Shown in pieces: positions 55,087 through 55,226 of a stretch of 55,226 bases of DNA. The notes beneath the pieces were generated by a model. The model did no database searches. It saw only the letters and a list, made by a program, of their open reading frames with translations, and was not told the DNA's origin. How positions within the stretch are numbered: the first letter of the stretch is position 1; each line of letters opens with the position of its first letter. Both the position numbers and the translations under genes were made by a program. Source of the stretch: an uncultured Traorella sp. GTDB taxonomy: Bacteria > Bacillota_I > Bacilli_A > Erysipelotrichales > Erysipelotrichaceae. The stretch lies in contig NZ_CALVGS010000039.1 of assembly GCF_944327115.1 (NCBI RefSeq), positions 1-55,226 on the forward strand, given 5' to 3'.

Positions 55087-55226
55087 TTGACAGGAGAGAG
55101 AGTAAGTGGTATTATATACAAGCACTCGCAAGAGGGCGCACGGTCTTTGAAAACTGAACAAGAAACGTCAATTTCAAAAGGATAAAAAAAGAAAGAAAAC
55201 GAACGCGAGTTCGTTCATAAAGAGTC
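55087..55226 (+). promoter_or_regulatory. rRNA operon promoter and 16S leader
   Basis: TTGACA (55087-55092) and TATTAT (55110-55115) are 17 bases apart, with a GC-rich start region after them. The leader holds GGTCTTTGAAAACTGAACAA (55141-55160), a sequence typical of spacers just ahead of 16S or 23S genes, and a small hairpin ACGAAC-GCGA-GTTCGT (55200-55215). The 16S gene itself must start just beyond the window. The A/G-rich 55 bases before the promoter hold nothing else I can name. Confidence 0.8.

Overview
The window is a stretch of a low-GC Gram-positive chromosome (Bacillota). Gene order (cysS-mrnC-rlmB-sigH-like-rpmG-secE-nusG-rplKA-rplJL-methyltransferase-rpoBC), T-box and L10-leader regulation, HPr kinase with a CcpA-type operator, and an Asn at the rifampicin-site His position of RpoB all fit the Erysipelotrichia, the gut Bacillota closest to Mollicutes. 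That placement is an inference, not a search result.

Layout. 1-8.3 kb: end of an unknown gene, an iron-type alcohol dehydrogenase, an AEC permease, an ABC-F protein behind a leader peptide and terminator that look like a ribosome-sensing attenuator, a DUF885 lipoprotein, a split chromate-type transporter pair on the minus strand, and a PHP phosphatase. 8.3-14.8 kb: uvrA, then hprK, a fused lgt-HAD phosphatase gene, trxB and a MazG-like pyrophosphohydrolase in a tight, overlapping operon. 14.9-19.5 kb: a DeoR-type regulator with a SIS isomerase, mannose-family PTS IIB/IIC/IID and an AgaI/NagB-like deaminase, an amino-sugar operon probably for galactosamine. 19.8-24.8 kb (minus): a tandem-duplicated HAD phosphatase, then murP, murQ and a MurR-like RpiR regulator for N-acetylmuramic acid, with a catabolite-repression site inside the murQP promoter. 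24.9-26.1 kb: a PadR regulator with a membrane partner.

26.2-30.7 kb: rapZ-glmR(yvcK)-whiA, a membrane-anchored SNase-like protein, a small membrane protein and a GNAT acetyltransferase. 30.8-31.9 kb: gapA. 32.3-48.3 kb: a Cys T-box and cysS followed by the translation and transcription superoperon through rpoC, interrupted by a small lipoprotein gene between nusG and rplK. 48.4-54.9 kb: a PfkB kinase, then a glycerol-3-phosphate-type ABC importer with an embedded cytosolic phosphodiesterase. The last 150 bases are the promoter and leader of an rRNA operon whose 16S gene lies outside the window.

Most of the window is housekeeping DNA. I found no phage, CRISPR, insertion sequence or obvious defence system. 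The most notable items are the ABC-F attenuator, the Lgt-HAD fusion next to hprK, the RpoB Asn669 substitution, the tandem HAD protein, and several well-resolved operator and promoter arrangements.
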